A stretch of DNA of 64,000 nt from Pseudomonas sp. MPC6 (GTDB lineage: Bacteria > Pseudomonadota > Gammaproteobacteria > Pseudomonadales > Pseudomonadaceae). Of the stretch, positions 42,663 to 50,731 are shown piece by piece. Within the stretch, counting starts at the first letter, position 1. Each line of letters starts with the position of its first letter. The position numbers and the translations under genes were made by a program. The notes below the pieces were generated by a model. The model worked only from the letters and a program-made list of their open reading frames with translations, was not told the DNA's origin and searched no databases. Where the stretch lies: assembly GCF_006094435.1 (NCBI RefSeq), contig NZ_CP034783.1:4491001-4555000 (forward strand), read 5' to 3'.

Positions 42663-43697
42663 ATGAACATGAATACAACCGTCGATCCTGTTGAAAACCT
42701 CTTGGCCAACGGCTTGAAGAACCTTTGGTTCCCGGTGCTGCCGTCCGATCAGCTGGGTGAAAAACCGCTGTCGATCCGTCGCCTGGGCTACAAGATTGCC
42801 CTGTGGCGCGACAATGACGGCAGCGTGCATGCCCTGGAAGATCACTGCCCGCATCGCGGCGCGCCGTTGTCCCAGGGCCCGGTGCTGGGTGACCGCCTGC
42901 AATGCCCTTATCACGGCGTCGAAGTGCGCTGCGATGGCACCGTGACCAAAGTCCCCGGCAGCCCGGGTTGCAAACTCGAAGGCAGCCGCCCGACGCGGAT
43001 GTTCCACACCCGTGAAGCCGCGGGCGCGATCTTCCTCTACAACGCCGCCGACCCACACGAGGACAGCCCGCCGGAACTGGTGCTGCCCGAGCAACTGACC
43101 TCCCCGCAGTGGAGCAGCTTCCTGTGTTATGCCGAGTGGAAAGGCGATTACCGCTACGTCATCGACAACGTCATGGACCCGATGCACGGCACCTACCTGC
43201 ACAAGATGTCGCACTCCATGAGCGAAGGCGAAGCCACGGCCAAGTTCGTCACCCGCGACACCGACCACGGTTTCTTCTTCGAGAAGGAAGGCCAGCGCGG
43301 GGTGAATTTCGACTGGACCGAATTCATGGACAATACCTGCCACTGGCTGCGCCTGGAAATTCCGTACCCGAAAACCGGCGGTCCCGGTGGCAACTTCACC
43401 ATCATCGGCAGCTACACGCCGAGCAGCCGTGCCTTGTCGGCGGTGTTCCACTGGCGTTGCCGCCCGCTGACCGGCTGGCAGCGTGACACCTGGCGCTTCC
43501 TCTACAAGAACCGTCTGGAAGCCCGCCACTGGGCGGTGCTGGAACAGGATCGGGTGCTGCTCGAGTTCATGGAACCGGACGCCAACCAGCGGGAGAACCT
43601 GTACCAGCACGACCTCGGCGTGGTGCGCCTGCGCCGCTACCTGAAAAATGCAGCCAAGGCCCAGCTGGAGCTGATCGACGCGAAGCAGTTGCCATGA
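42663..43697 (+). CDS. Rieske non-heme iron oxygenase, oxygenase subunit (VanA/phthalate-like)
   Basis: 344 residues with CCGGAGGACAA before ATG 42663. The Rieske cluster ligands are CPHRGAPLSQGPVLGDRLQCPYHG (C-x-H, 16 residues, C-x2-H). The mononuclear iron site is DNVMDPMHGTYLHKM (Asp bridging residue and two His), with a third ligand further on. It is one subunit of the single-component-oxygenase type that includes vanillate demethylase and phthalate dioxygenase. It would hydroxylate or demethylate an aromatic compound with electrons from the next gene product, to which it is coupled by ATGA. Confidence 0.93.
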   Translation: MNMNTTVDPVENLLANGLKNLWFPVLPSDQLGEKPLSIRRLGYKIALWRDNDGSVHALEDHCPHRGAPLSQGPVLGDRLQCPYHGVEVRCDGTVTKVPGSPGCKLEGSRPTRMFHTREAAGAIFLYNAADPHEDSPPELVLPEQLTSPQWSSFLCYAEWKGDYRYVIDNVMDPMHGTYLHKMSHSMSEGEATAKFVTRDTDHGFFFEKEGQRGVNFDWTEFMDNTCHWLRLEIPYPKTGGPGGNFTIIGSYTPSSRALSAVFHWRCRPLTGWQRDTWRFLYKNRLEARHWAVLEQDRVLLEFMEPDANQRENLYQHDLGVVRLRRYLKNAAKAQLELIDAKQLP

Positions 43698-44659
43698 ACG
43701 TGTCCAATTCCTCCCCCCTCACCGCGCTCGTGCACACCCTGCGCTACGAAGCCGAAGGCATCATCAGCGTCGAATTGCGGCCGTATGGCGACACCGTCTT
43801 CCCTCCGTTCGAAGCCGGCTCGCACATAGACCTGCACCTGCCCAACGGGCTGGTGCGCAGCTACTCGCTGCTCAATTCGCCGAGCGATCGCGGCCGTTAC
43901 GTGGTCGGCATCCTGCGCGATCGCAACAGCCGTGGCGGCTCGGAATTCGTGCATGGGCAATTGCGGGTCGGCATGCAACTGCCGATCTCGTCGCCGCGCA
44001 ATAACTTCCAGCTCGACCTCAACGCCAGGCACAGCGTGCTGGTGGCCGGTGGCATCGGCATCACGCCGATCTACTGCATGTTCCGCCAACTGCTGGCCCT
44101 GGGAAAATCCGCCGAGCTGATCTACTGCGCCCGTTCCCGGCAGGAAGCCGCGCTGGTCGAAGAACTCAGCGGCCTGAGCGCCAAGGTGGTTTATCACTTC
44201 AACGATGAAAAAGGCATGCCGCCCGACTTGAGCGCCTACCTGGCGGGCCAGCCGGCTGACACGCATTTCTATTGCTGCGGTCCGACGCCGATGCTCGATG
44301 CTTTCGAAAGCACCTGCGAAGGCCTCGGTTATCCCCACGCGCATATCGAGCGCTTCACCGCAGCGGAGTTGCCACCGTCTGAAGATGCGCAGAGCAGTTA
44401 CAGCGTCGAACTGAAAAAAACCGGCAAGACCCTGTCGATCGAGCCAGGCTTGAGTTTGCTCGACGTATTGCTCGAGGCGGGTTGCGACATTGAATACAGC
44501 TGTCGCGAAGGAGTCTGCGGTTCGTGCGAAACCCGGGTCCTGGAAGGTGAAGTCGATCATCGGGATGGCGTGCTGACCAAGGCCGAGCGTGCGGCGAATA
44601 AATCGATGATGGTGTGTGTATCGGGTTGCAAGAGTCGGCGGTTGGTTCTCGACTTATAA
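43694..44659 (+). CDS. Oxygenase reductase (VanB/phthalate dioxygenase reductase type)
   Basis: 321 residues. Flavin (FMN) domain with RSYSLLNSPSDRGRYVVGILRDRNSRGGSEFVHGQL, NAD domain with VLVAGGIGITPIYCMFRQL and YYCCGPTPML-like FYCCGPTPMLDAFE, and a C-terminal plant-type [2Fe-2S] ferredoxin with EYSCREGVCGSCETRVLEGEVDHRD and a last Cys in MMVCVSGC. It passes electrons from NADH to the Rieske oxygenase. It is the last gene of the operon, followed by a strong terminator. Confidence 0.93.
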   Translation: MNVSNSSPLTALVHTLRYEAEGIISVELRPYGDTVFPPFEAGSHIDLHLPNGLVRSYSLLNSPSDRGRYVVGILRDRNSRGGSEFVHGQLRVGMQLPISSPRNNFQLDLNARHSVLVAGGIGITPIYCMFRQLLALGKSAELIYCARSRQEAALVEELSGLSAKVVYHFNDEKGMPPDLSAYLAGQPADTHFYCCGPTPMLDAFESTCEGLGYPHAHIERFTAAELPPSEDAQSSYSVELKKTGKTLSIEPGLSLLDVLLEAGCDIEYSCREGVCGSCETRVLEGEVDHRDGVLTKAERAANKSMMVCVSGCKSRRLVLDL

Positions 44660-44687
44660 CCGCTGTTCTATTTCATCCATTGAACAG

Positions 44688-44712
44688 GCCGACACTTTTG
44701 TCGGCCTTTTTT
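44688..44712 (+). terminator. Strong intrinsic terminator of the catabolic operon
   Basis: GCCGACA, CTTT, TGTCGGC and seven-base T-rich tail CTTTTTT. It lies 29 bases after the reductase stop. Confidence 0.9.
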
Positions 44713-44766
44713 ATGCGAGTCCACTGGTTTGGACGCCACCTCATTATCCAGCATGGGCACGGTCCC

Positions 44767-44862
44767 CCTGTAGGAGCTGGCTTGCCAGCGAAAGCGGCGG
44801 CACATTCAATATCAATGGCGACTGACACACCGCATTCGCTGGCAAGCCAGCTCCTACAGGGG
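44767..44862. repeat. REP pair (inverted) 1
   Basis: CCTGTAGGAGCTGGCTTGCC and its inverse around 44835-44862 face each other across about 35 bases. It is a Pseudomonas REP doublet in the 720-base gap between the reductase and the porin. Confidence 0.9.
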
Positions 44863-44898
44863 ATCAGTGCCATGTTCGGATTGAAGGCTGGCGCAAGA

Positions 44899-45003
44899 CC
44901 TGTAGGAGCCAGCTTGCTGGCGATGATCGTTAACGATAACGCGTGAGATCTGGTTAAACGCGGCGCACTTGAGTCCATCGCCAGCAAGCTGGCTCCTACA
45001 GGG
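44899..45003. repeat. REP pair (inverted) 2
   Basis: CCTGTAGGAGCCAGCTTGCT and its inverse. The variant core GCTTGCTGGCGATG differs from pair 1, so they belong to different subclasses. Confidence 0.9.
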
Positions 45004-45190
45004 TATTGCGTCATCTGTGTTTCCTCGTGAAAGGCCTTTTTGTAGGCGAGTCGAGTAAGTGCGCACACATAACGTGCAGTTTCGTTACTCCTTGAAGCCC
45101 TCGTTTCACGGGCAATACAAGGAAATGCGTTTCCCATATAAACAATTGTTTTTACTGGATTTTATTCGGCAAAGAAGCACCGCCCAACAG

Positions 45191-45206
45191 TGGCATGGTT
45201 TCTGCT
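45191..45206 (+). promoter_or_regulatory. Sigma-54-like promoter before the porin
   Basis: TGGCATGGTTTCTGCT has GG-N10-GC as in the element at 29491 and lies about 190 bases before the porin ATG. No activator gene was found in the window. Confidence 0.4.
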
Positions 45207-45232
45207 CTATTCCCCTCAAGTTCATAGGTCAG

Positions 45233-45255
45233 ACGCCGTATCACCTACGAAACAG
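45233..45255 (+). promoter_or_regulatory. Box shared with the importer upstream region
   Basis: Contains CGTATCACCTA and AAACAG as at 29511-29533 (20 of 23 positions). It lies 27 bases after the sigma-54-like element, versus 5 bases at the importer. Confidence 0.5.
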
Positions 45256-45379
45256 CAAAAAACAACAACGCACTCCAATACCGCAACACCCAAAGTCACT
45301 CGCCCATTGCCACTTTCAAGGCAAGCGGAAAAGTGTTGCCGGTCACTTTGTAGCGCCCACTATTGCAGGGGAAGTGAGC

Positions 45380-46609
45380 ATGAAGAATTACGTGATATGT
45401 CTCGGGCTGATGATGACCAGCTGCGTCAGTTTCGCCGGCGAACCCGGCCCTGCCGCGCCCGTGACCTCGACCACCGGTAAAAAGCCGTTCCCGCATATCG
45501 CCTGGCGCAGCGACGATGGCCAGAGCAGCCTGGACATCGGCGGCGCCTTGCGCACCAACTACCGCGACGAGCATTGGGACACCACCGAAAACAATGGCCG
45601 CTTGCTGTTCGACACCTTCCGCATCGACGTGCAGGCGACTTACCAGAACTTGTTCAGCGATGTCGGCTACTGGTTTCAGGACGACGGCAAACGCTCCATC
45701 GATCGCGGCTTCGTCGGCTACCGTTTCAACAGCAATTCGAACCTGCAACTGGGCGCGCCGTTCAAGCCGTTCGGCCTGGAACCCTACCCGCAATTCGGCT
45801 GGAGTTATCACCTGCCGTTCTTCATGGGCTATGGCGTCAGCGCCGGTTCGGGTTTGAAGTACAGCTACAAGGACAAGGACTGGGATCTGCAACTGGGGTA
45901 TTTCCCGCGCATGATGCCGTCGGACATTCGCTACTCGCCGGAAGTCGGCCGCTACGCCGACCTCAAGGACAACGCGATCCCCTTCACCCAGTCGCGCCAG
46001 GACAACGAGAAGCACAACCAGATCAATGCCCGCGTCGCGCGGACCTTTGTCAACGACGGCTGGAAAGCCGAGGTCGGGGCCTCGGTGGCCGCGGCCCAGC
46101 TGTACAACGCCACCACCCGGGACGACGGTGATTACTGGGCCGCTGGCATTCACGCCGTGATCAATGCCGGCCAATGGACCGTCAGCACCCAGGGCATCCG
46201 GTACGAGTACGACCCGAAAAATCCCGCCGGCGTCAGCAACGACTCGGTGTTGATGGGCGGCAACGGCCTGACGCCCGCGTACCTGATTGCCTCCAAGGCA
46301 ACCATTGCTTCGCTGAACATCGGCTATGACATTGCGACGCCGAAGCTGGGGCAGTTGAAGAAGATCAAGCTGTACAACGACTACAGCCGCATGATGAAAG
46401 ACCAGAGCGGTTGGGACGACTCGCAGATGTACACCGTCGGCGCGCAATTCCTGGCGATGCCGATCATGGCGTGGGTCGACCTGACCTGGGCGAAAAACGC
46501 CAACCCCTACGGCGGCGCGGAAAACGGTAGCGGCTTCACTAACACAAGCTCGATCGGCAGCAACGAGTGGTACTACCGGACCAACATCAACATCGGCTAC
46601 TACTTCTGA
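45380..46609 (+). CDS. Outer-membrane porin
   Basis: 409 residues from ATG 45380 (GGGGAAGTGAGC upstream); the open frame extends far upstream but the signal peptide begins here (MKNYVICLGLMMTSCVSFAG). The mature protein is a run of amphipathic beta strands (LDIGGALRTNYRDEHW, NLFSDVGYWFQDDG, DLQLGYFPRMM...) and ends TNINIGYYF with the terminal aromatic required for barrel assembly. It is a general or substrate-selective porin, not clearly an OprD protein. The shared upstream box links it to the importer and pathway operon. It is convergent with the MFS gene. Confidence 0.85.
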   Translation: MKNYVICLGLMMTSCVSFAGEPGPAAPVTSTTGKKPFPHIAWRSDDGQSSLDIGGALRTNYRDEHWDTTENNGRLLFDTFRIDVQATYQNLFSDVGYWFQDDGKRSIDRGFVGYRFNSNSNLQLGAPFKPFGLEPYPQFGWSYHLPFFMGYGVSAGSGLKYSYKDKDWDLQLGYFPRMMPSDIRYSPEVGRYADLKDNAIPFTQSRQDNEKHNQINARVARTFVNDGWKAEVGASVAAAQLYNATTRDDGDYWAAGIHAVINAGQWTVSTQGIRYEYDPKNPAGVSNDSVLMGGNGLTPAYLIASKATIASLNIGYDIATPKLGQLKKIKLYNDYSRMMKDQSGWDDSQMYTVGAQFLAMPIMAWVDLTWAKNANPYGGAENGSGFTNTSSIGSNEWYYRTNINIGYYF

Positions 46610-46614
46610 GGGGT

Positions 46615-46644
46615 GTTGCCCTCTCCCCCGCGGGAGAGGGCAAC
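46615..46644. terminator. Bidirectional terminator between porin and MFS genes
   Basis: GTTGCCCTCTCCC, CCGC, GGGAGAGGGCAAC: a perfect 13-bp stem between convergent genes, without long T tracts. Confidence 0.6.
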
Positions 46645-46652
46645 CGCCAGGC

Positions 46653-48329
46653 TCAGGTGTGATGGATTTCCCGATCCTTGGTTTCCGGCAGGAAGAAGAT
46701 ACCCAGGATGGCCGTCATCACCGCGATGATGATCGGGTACCACAGCCCGTAGTAGATATCACCCGTGGCTGCGACCATCGCGAACGCTACCGTCGGCAGG
46801 AAGCCGCCGAACCAGCCGTTGCCGATGTGGTACGGCAGCGACATCGAGGTGTAGCGGATGCGCGCCGGGAACAGTTCCACCAGCCAGGCGGCGATCGGGC
46901 CGTAGACCATGGTCACGTAGATCACCAGGATGGTCAGGAGCAGCAGCACCATTGGGTAGTTGGTCTTGGCCGGGTCGGCCTTCTCGGGGTAGCCGGCTTC
47001 CTTGAGCGAAGCACCGAGGGTCGCGACGAACGCATCGTTTTTGGCCTTGAAATCGGCGGCCGGCATGCCGGTGCCCTCGAAGCTCTGGATGACTTTTTCG
47101 CCGATGCGCACCTGCGCCACGGTGCCAGGTTCGGCCTTCACGTTCTGATAGGGGATGGCCCGCTTGGCCAGCACGGTCTTGGCCAGGTCGCAGGAGCTGG
47201 TGAATTTGGCCTTGCCCACCGGGTCGAACTGGAACGAGCACTGGTCGGGATCGGCGATCACCGTGACCGGGTTCTTCGCCTGCGCGGCGAACACGTCGGG
47301 GTTACCGTACTGGGTCAACCCATGGAAGATCGGGAAGTAGGTCAGCGCCGCGAGGATGCAGCCGGCCATGATGATGCCCTTGCGGCCGATGCGGTCGGAC
47401 AGGCTGCCGAAGATGACGAAGAACGGCGTACCGATCAGCAGCGAACCGGCGATCAGCAGGTTGGCGGTCTGCGGGTCGATCTTCAGCGTCTGCAGCAGGA
47501 AGAACAGCGCGTAGAACTGCCCGGTGTACCAGACCACGGCCTGGCCGGCAGTGCCGCCGAGCAGCGCCATGATGACGATCTTGAGGTTGTCCCAGCGGGC
47601 GAAGGATTCGGTCAGCGGCGCCTTGGAAGCCTTGCCTTCAGCCTTCATTTTCAGGAACACCGGCGACTCGCTGAGTTGCAGGCGGATGTACACCGAGACG
47701 ATCAGCAGCAGGATCGACAGCAGGAACGGAATCCGCCAGCCCCAGGCCTCGAAGGCTTCGGTGCCGAGGATGGTGCGACAGGCGAGGATCACCAGCAGCG
47801 ACAGGAACAGGCCGAGGGTCGCGGTGGTTTGAATCCACGAAGTGAAGTAGCCGCGCTTGCCCTTGGGCGCATGTTCGGCGACGTAGGTCGCCGCACCGCC
47901 GTACTCACCGCCCAGGGCCAGGCCTTGCAACAGGCGCAGGGTGATCAGGATGATCGGCGCTGCGACGCCGATGGTCGCATAGCCGGGCAGGAAGCCGACG
48001 ATGGCCGTGGAGATACCCATGATCACGATGGTGATGAGGAAGGTGTGCTTGCGCCCGATCATGTCCCCCAGGCGGCCGAACACGATGGCGCCGAAGGGGC
48101 GTACGGCGAAGCCCGCGGCGAACGCGAGGAGCGCGAAGATGAACGAGGTTGTCTCGTTGACCCCGGCGAAGAAATGCTTGGCGATGATCGCGGCAAGCGA
48201 GCCGTAAAGGTAAAAGTCGTACCACTCGAACACGGTGCCCAGGGACGAGGCAAAGATGACTTTGCGCTCCTCCTTGGTAAGCCCGTGGTGGGGGGCGCTG
48301 CGCGCCGTTGTATTGTCGATTGCGGGCAT
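46653..48329 (-). CDS. MFS transporter, metabolite:H+ symporter (MHS/ProP-ShiA) type
   Basis: 558 residues with GGAGAAG before the ATG. SLGTVFEWYDFYLYGSLAAIIAKHFF is the classic MHS opening, followed by GRLGDMIGRKHTF (the loop 2-3 motif) and RLLQGLALGGEYGGAATYVAEHAP. Twelve helices fit. Between helices 9 and 10 there is an extra extracytoplasmic stretch of roughly 110 residues (about 345-455), including DPDQCSFQF...SSCDLAKTVLAKRAIP and AKNDAFVATLGASLKEAG, absent from most MHS proteins. Relatives carry shikimate, proline/betaine or dicarboxylates and aromatic acids. It is convergent with the porin and may import the pathway substrate. Confidence 0.92.
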   Translation of the reverse strand: MPAIDNTTARSAPHHGLTKEERKVIFASSLGTVFEWYDFYLYGSLAAIIAKHFFAGVNETTSFIFALLAFAAGFAVRPFGAIVFGRLGDMIGRKHTFLITIVIMGISTAIVGFLPGYATIGVAAPIILITLRLLQGLALGGEYGGAATYVAEHAPKGKRGYFTSWIQTTATLGLFLSLLVILACRTILGTEAFEAWGWRIPFLLSILLLIVSVYIRLQLSESPVFLKMKAEGKASKAPLTESFARWDNLKIVIMALLGGTAGQAVVWYTGQFYALFFLLQTLKIDPQTANLLIAGSLLIGTPFFVIFGSLSDRIGRKGIIMAGCILAALTYFPIFHGLTQYGNPDVFAAQAKNPVTVIADPDQCSFQFDPVGKAKFTSSCDLAKTVLAKRAIPYQNVKAEPGTVAQVRIGEKVIQSFEGTGMPAADFKAKNDAFVATLGASLKEAGYPEKADPAKTNYPMVLLLLTILVIYVTMVYGPIAAWLVELFPARIRYTSMSLPYHIGNGWFGGFLPTVAFAMVAATGDIYYGLWYPIIIAVMTAILGIFFLPETKDREIHHT

Positions 48330-48766
48330 AAGTCTTCTCCGTCTTTGTTGTTATTTACAGGCCGGAGTACCCCACTACCTTCTTGCCGCACCCTGGCCCT
48401 GGGGCTGATTTTCATCGGATTACGGATTGCGCAAAGCATGCACACAGGTTGACGGCCTCGCATTGCTGCAAGGCTTCCTGAAGCATAATCGGCTTCGTGC
48501 AGATATCCACTCGCCGGCGACAGTTACTTGCGCGACCTCGACCCTTTGCGGCCAGACACCCACACGGGCGGTCGAAGCGTTTCACCGATCCCCGTGCTTG
48601 GTGTTAAATAGGACGCTCAGGGTGTCAGCCCGGCCCTGTTGCGTAAATGCACTGCCTAGAGAACCGTTATGAGCCCGCATTTTAAGAACATTGATGTCCT
48701 TGCCTCCAGGCCCCAGCCTGATGAAAACACTCACCGTGTCGCCCCTGCGCAGTCGGCGGTAACCCC
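48330..48766. other. 437-base gap
   Basis: It separates the divergent MFS and amidase genes and should hold both promoters. No repeat or recognisable gene was seen; a plus-strand frame at 48427-48672 has no identifiable product. Confidence 0.4.
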
Positions 48767-50482
48767 ATGATCGAGGTCACCGAAGTCTCCATTGCCGAAC
48801 TGCGTGCGGCGCTCGAATCCGGCCGGACCACCGCGGTCGAGCTGGTCCAGGCCTATCTGGCCCGGGTCGATGCCTATGACGGCCCCGCCACCCCCACCGC
48901 CCTCAACGCGATGGTGGTGCGCAACCCCGATGCACTCGAGGAGGCCCGGGCGTCCGATGCCCGGCGGGCCAAAGGCGAGACCCTGGGTCCGCTCGATGGC
49001 ATCCCCTATACGGCCAAGGACAGTTATCTGGTCAAGGGGCTGACCGCCGCCTCGGGCAGTCCGGCATTTGCCAACCTGGTCGCTTATCGCGATGCGTTCA
49101 CCATTGAACGGCTGCGCGGCGCGGGTGCGATCTGCCTGGGCAAGACCAATATGCCGCCCATGGCCAACGGCGGCATGCAGCGCGGGGTCTATGGTCGCGC
49201 GGAAAGCCCGTACAACGCCGACTATCTCACCGCCCCGTTCGCCTCGGGCTCATCGAATGGCGCCGGGACTGCCACCGCCGCCAGTTTCGCCGCCTTCGGC
49301 CTGGCTGAAGAGACCTGGTCGAGCGGACGCGGGCCTGCGTCGAACAATGGCCTGTGTGCCTACACGCCGTCGCGCGGGGTGATCTCGGTGCGCGGCAACT
49401 GGCCGTTGACCCCGACCATGGACGTGGTGGTGCCGTTTGCCCGCACCATGACCGACCTGCTCGAGGTGCTCGACGTGGTGGTCGCGGAGGATCCCGACAC
49501 CCGCGGCGATCTGTGGCGGATGCAACCCTGGGTGCCGATTCCGAGTGTCGCCTCGGTGCGCCCGGCCTCCTATGCATCGCTTGCGGCGAATAGCGTTGCG
49601 CTGGCCGGAAAACGCTTTGGCGTGCCGCGCATGTACATCAACGCCGATCCCGAAGCCGGTACCGCGGATGCGCCGGGTATCGGCGGGCCGACCGGGCAGC
49701 GGATCAACACCCGGGCCTCGGTGATCGGTCTCTGGGAAGAGGCGCGCCAGGCACTCGAGGCCGCAGGCGCCGAAGTGCTCGAGGTCGATTTCCCGATGGT
49801 CTCCAATTGCGAGGGTGATCGTCCGGGCGCACCGACGGTGTTTACCCGGGGGCTGGTGTCCAAGGAGTTCCTGCATCATGAGTTGTGGGACCTGACGGCC
49901 TGGGCGTTCGATGATTTTCTGCAAGCCAACGGCGATCCCGACCTGAATCGCCTGGTGGATGTCGACGGGCCGCTGATTTTCCCCCACGACCCGGGGACCT
50001 TGCCCAACCGCGAAGGCGACCTGGTTGCGGGCATGGACGAGTATGTGCGGATGGCCGAGCGCGGCATTACCCCCTGGGACCAGATCTCCACCGTGCCGGA
50101 TGGACTGCGCGGGCTGGAACAGACCCGTCGAATCGACCTGGAGGACTGGATGGATCGGCTGGGGCTCGATGCGGTGATCTTCCCGACGGTAGCCGACGTC
50201 GCGCCGGCGAATGCCGACGTCGACCCGCAGTCTGCGGATATCGCCTGGAGTAACGGCATCTGGGTCGCCAACGGCAACCTCGCCATCCGCCACCTGGGTG
50301 TGCCCACGGTCACGGTGCCGATGGGGATCATGCCCGACATCGGCATGCCGGTCGGGCTGACGTTTGCCGGTCGTGCGTATGACGATTCGACGTTGTTGCG
50401 TTTGGCTGCGGCGTTTGAGTCGACGGGAACCAAGCGCATGATTCCGCCTCGGACGCCGCCATTGGCCCGTGGCGAAAAATAG
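48767..50482 (+). CDS. Amidase-signature-family hydrolase
   Basis: 571 residues. The N-terminal helix IAELRAALESGRTTAVELVQAYLARVDAYDG and the catalytic Lys in PYTAKDSYLVKGL are typical. The signature region is FASGSSNGAGTATAASFAAFGLAEETWSSGRGPASNNGLCAYTPSRG, providing the Ser-Ser pair. FAGRAYDDSTLLRLAAAFE closes it. It cleaves an amide or nitrile-derived amide; the substrate is unknown. It is divergent from the MFS gene. If the pathway compound carries an amide, this could be the entry step (inference). The ribosome site is weak. Confidence 0.9.
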   Translation: MIEVTEVSIAELRAALESGRTTAVELVQAYLARVDAYDGPATPTALNAMVVRNPDALEEARASDARRAKGETLGPLDGIPYTAKDSYLVKGLTAASGSPAFANLVAYRDAFTIERLRGAGAICLGKTNMPPMANGGMQRGVYGRAESPYNADYLTAPFASGSSNGAGTATAASFAAFGLAEETWSSGRGPASNNGLCAYTPSRGVISVRGNWPLTPTMDVVVPFARTMTDLLEVLDVVVAEDPDTRGDLWRMQPWVPIPSVASVRPASYASLAANSVALAGKRFGVPRMYINADPEAGTADAPGIGGPTGQRINTRASVIGLWEEARQALEAAGAEVLEVDFPMVSNCEGDRPGAPTVFTRGLVSKEFLHHELWDLTAWAFDDFLQANGDPDLNRLVDVDGPLIFPHDPGTLPNREGDLVAGMDEYVRMAERGITPWDQISTVPDGLRGLEQTRRIDLEDWMDRLGLDAVIFPTVADVAPANADVDPQSADIAWSNGIWVANGNLAIRHLGVPTVTVPMGIMPDIGMPVGLTFAGRAYDDSTLLRLAAAFESTGTKRMIPPRTPPLARGEK

Positions 50483-50520
50483 CAGCGGTGTGTTGGCTTG
50501 CCCCTGTCCAGGGCATTACA

Positions 50521-50627
50521 CCGATCACCTGTAGGAGCTGGCTTGCCAGCGAAGGCGTCCGTTCAGCGAAAAATTAGTCGACTGACCCACCGCTTTCGCT
50601 GGCAAGCCAGCTCCTACAGGTGATCGG
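50521..50627. repeat. REP doublet with 33-bp perfect arms
   Basis: 50521-50553 is the exact inverse of 50595-50627 (begins CCGATCACCTGTAGGAG). The symmetry extends past the usual REP into the flanking CCGATCA. A degenerate REP follows to 50720. Confidence 0.9.
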
Positions 50628-50731
50628 TATGCTTCACACATGCCAGGGTCGACCGACCCACCGCTTTCGCTGCGGTGCGGCGATCCGACAAGCCTGCTCC
50701 TACCGTGTGATCTGTCCGCTCCCTCCCGTTT

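Noticed and set aside
46659..48452. 597-codon plus-strand open frame
   Set aside because: It is the antisense of the MFS transporter gene; its composition (Asp, His, Arg, Gln-rich) is typical of high-GC shadow frames.
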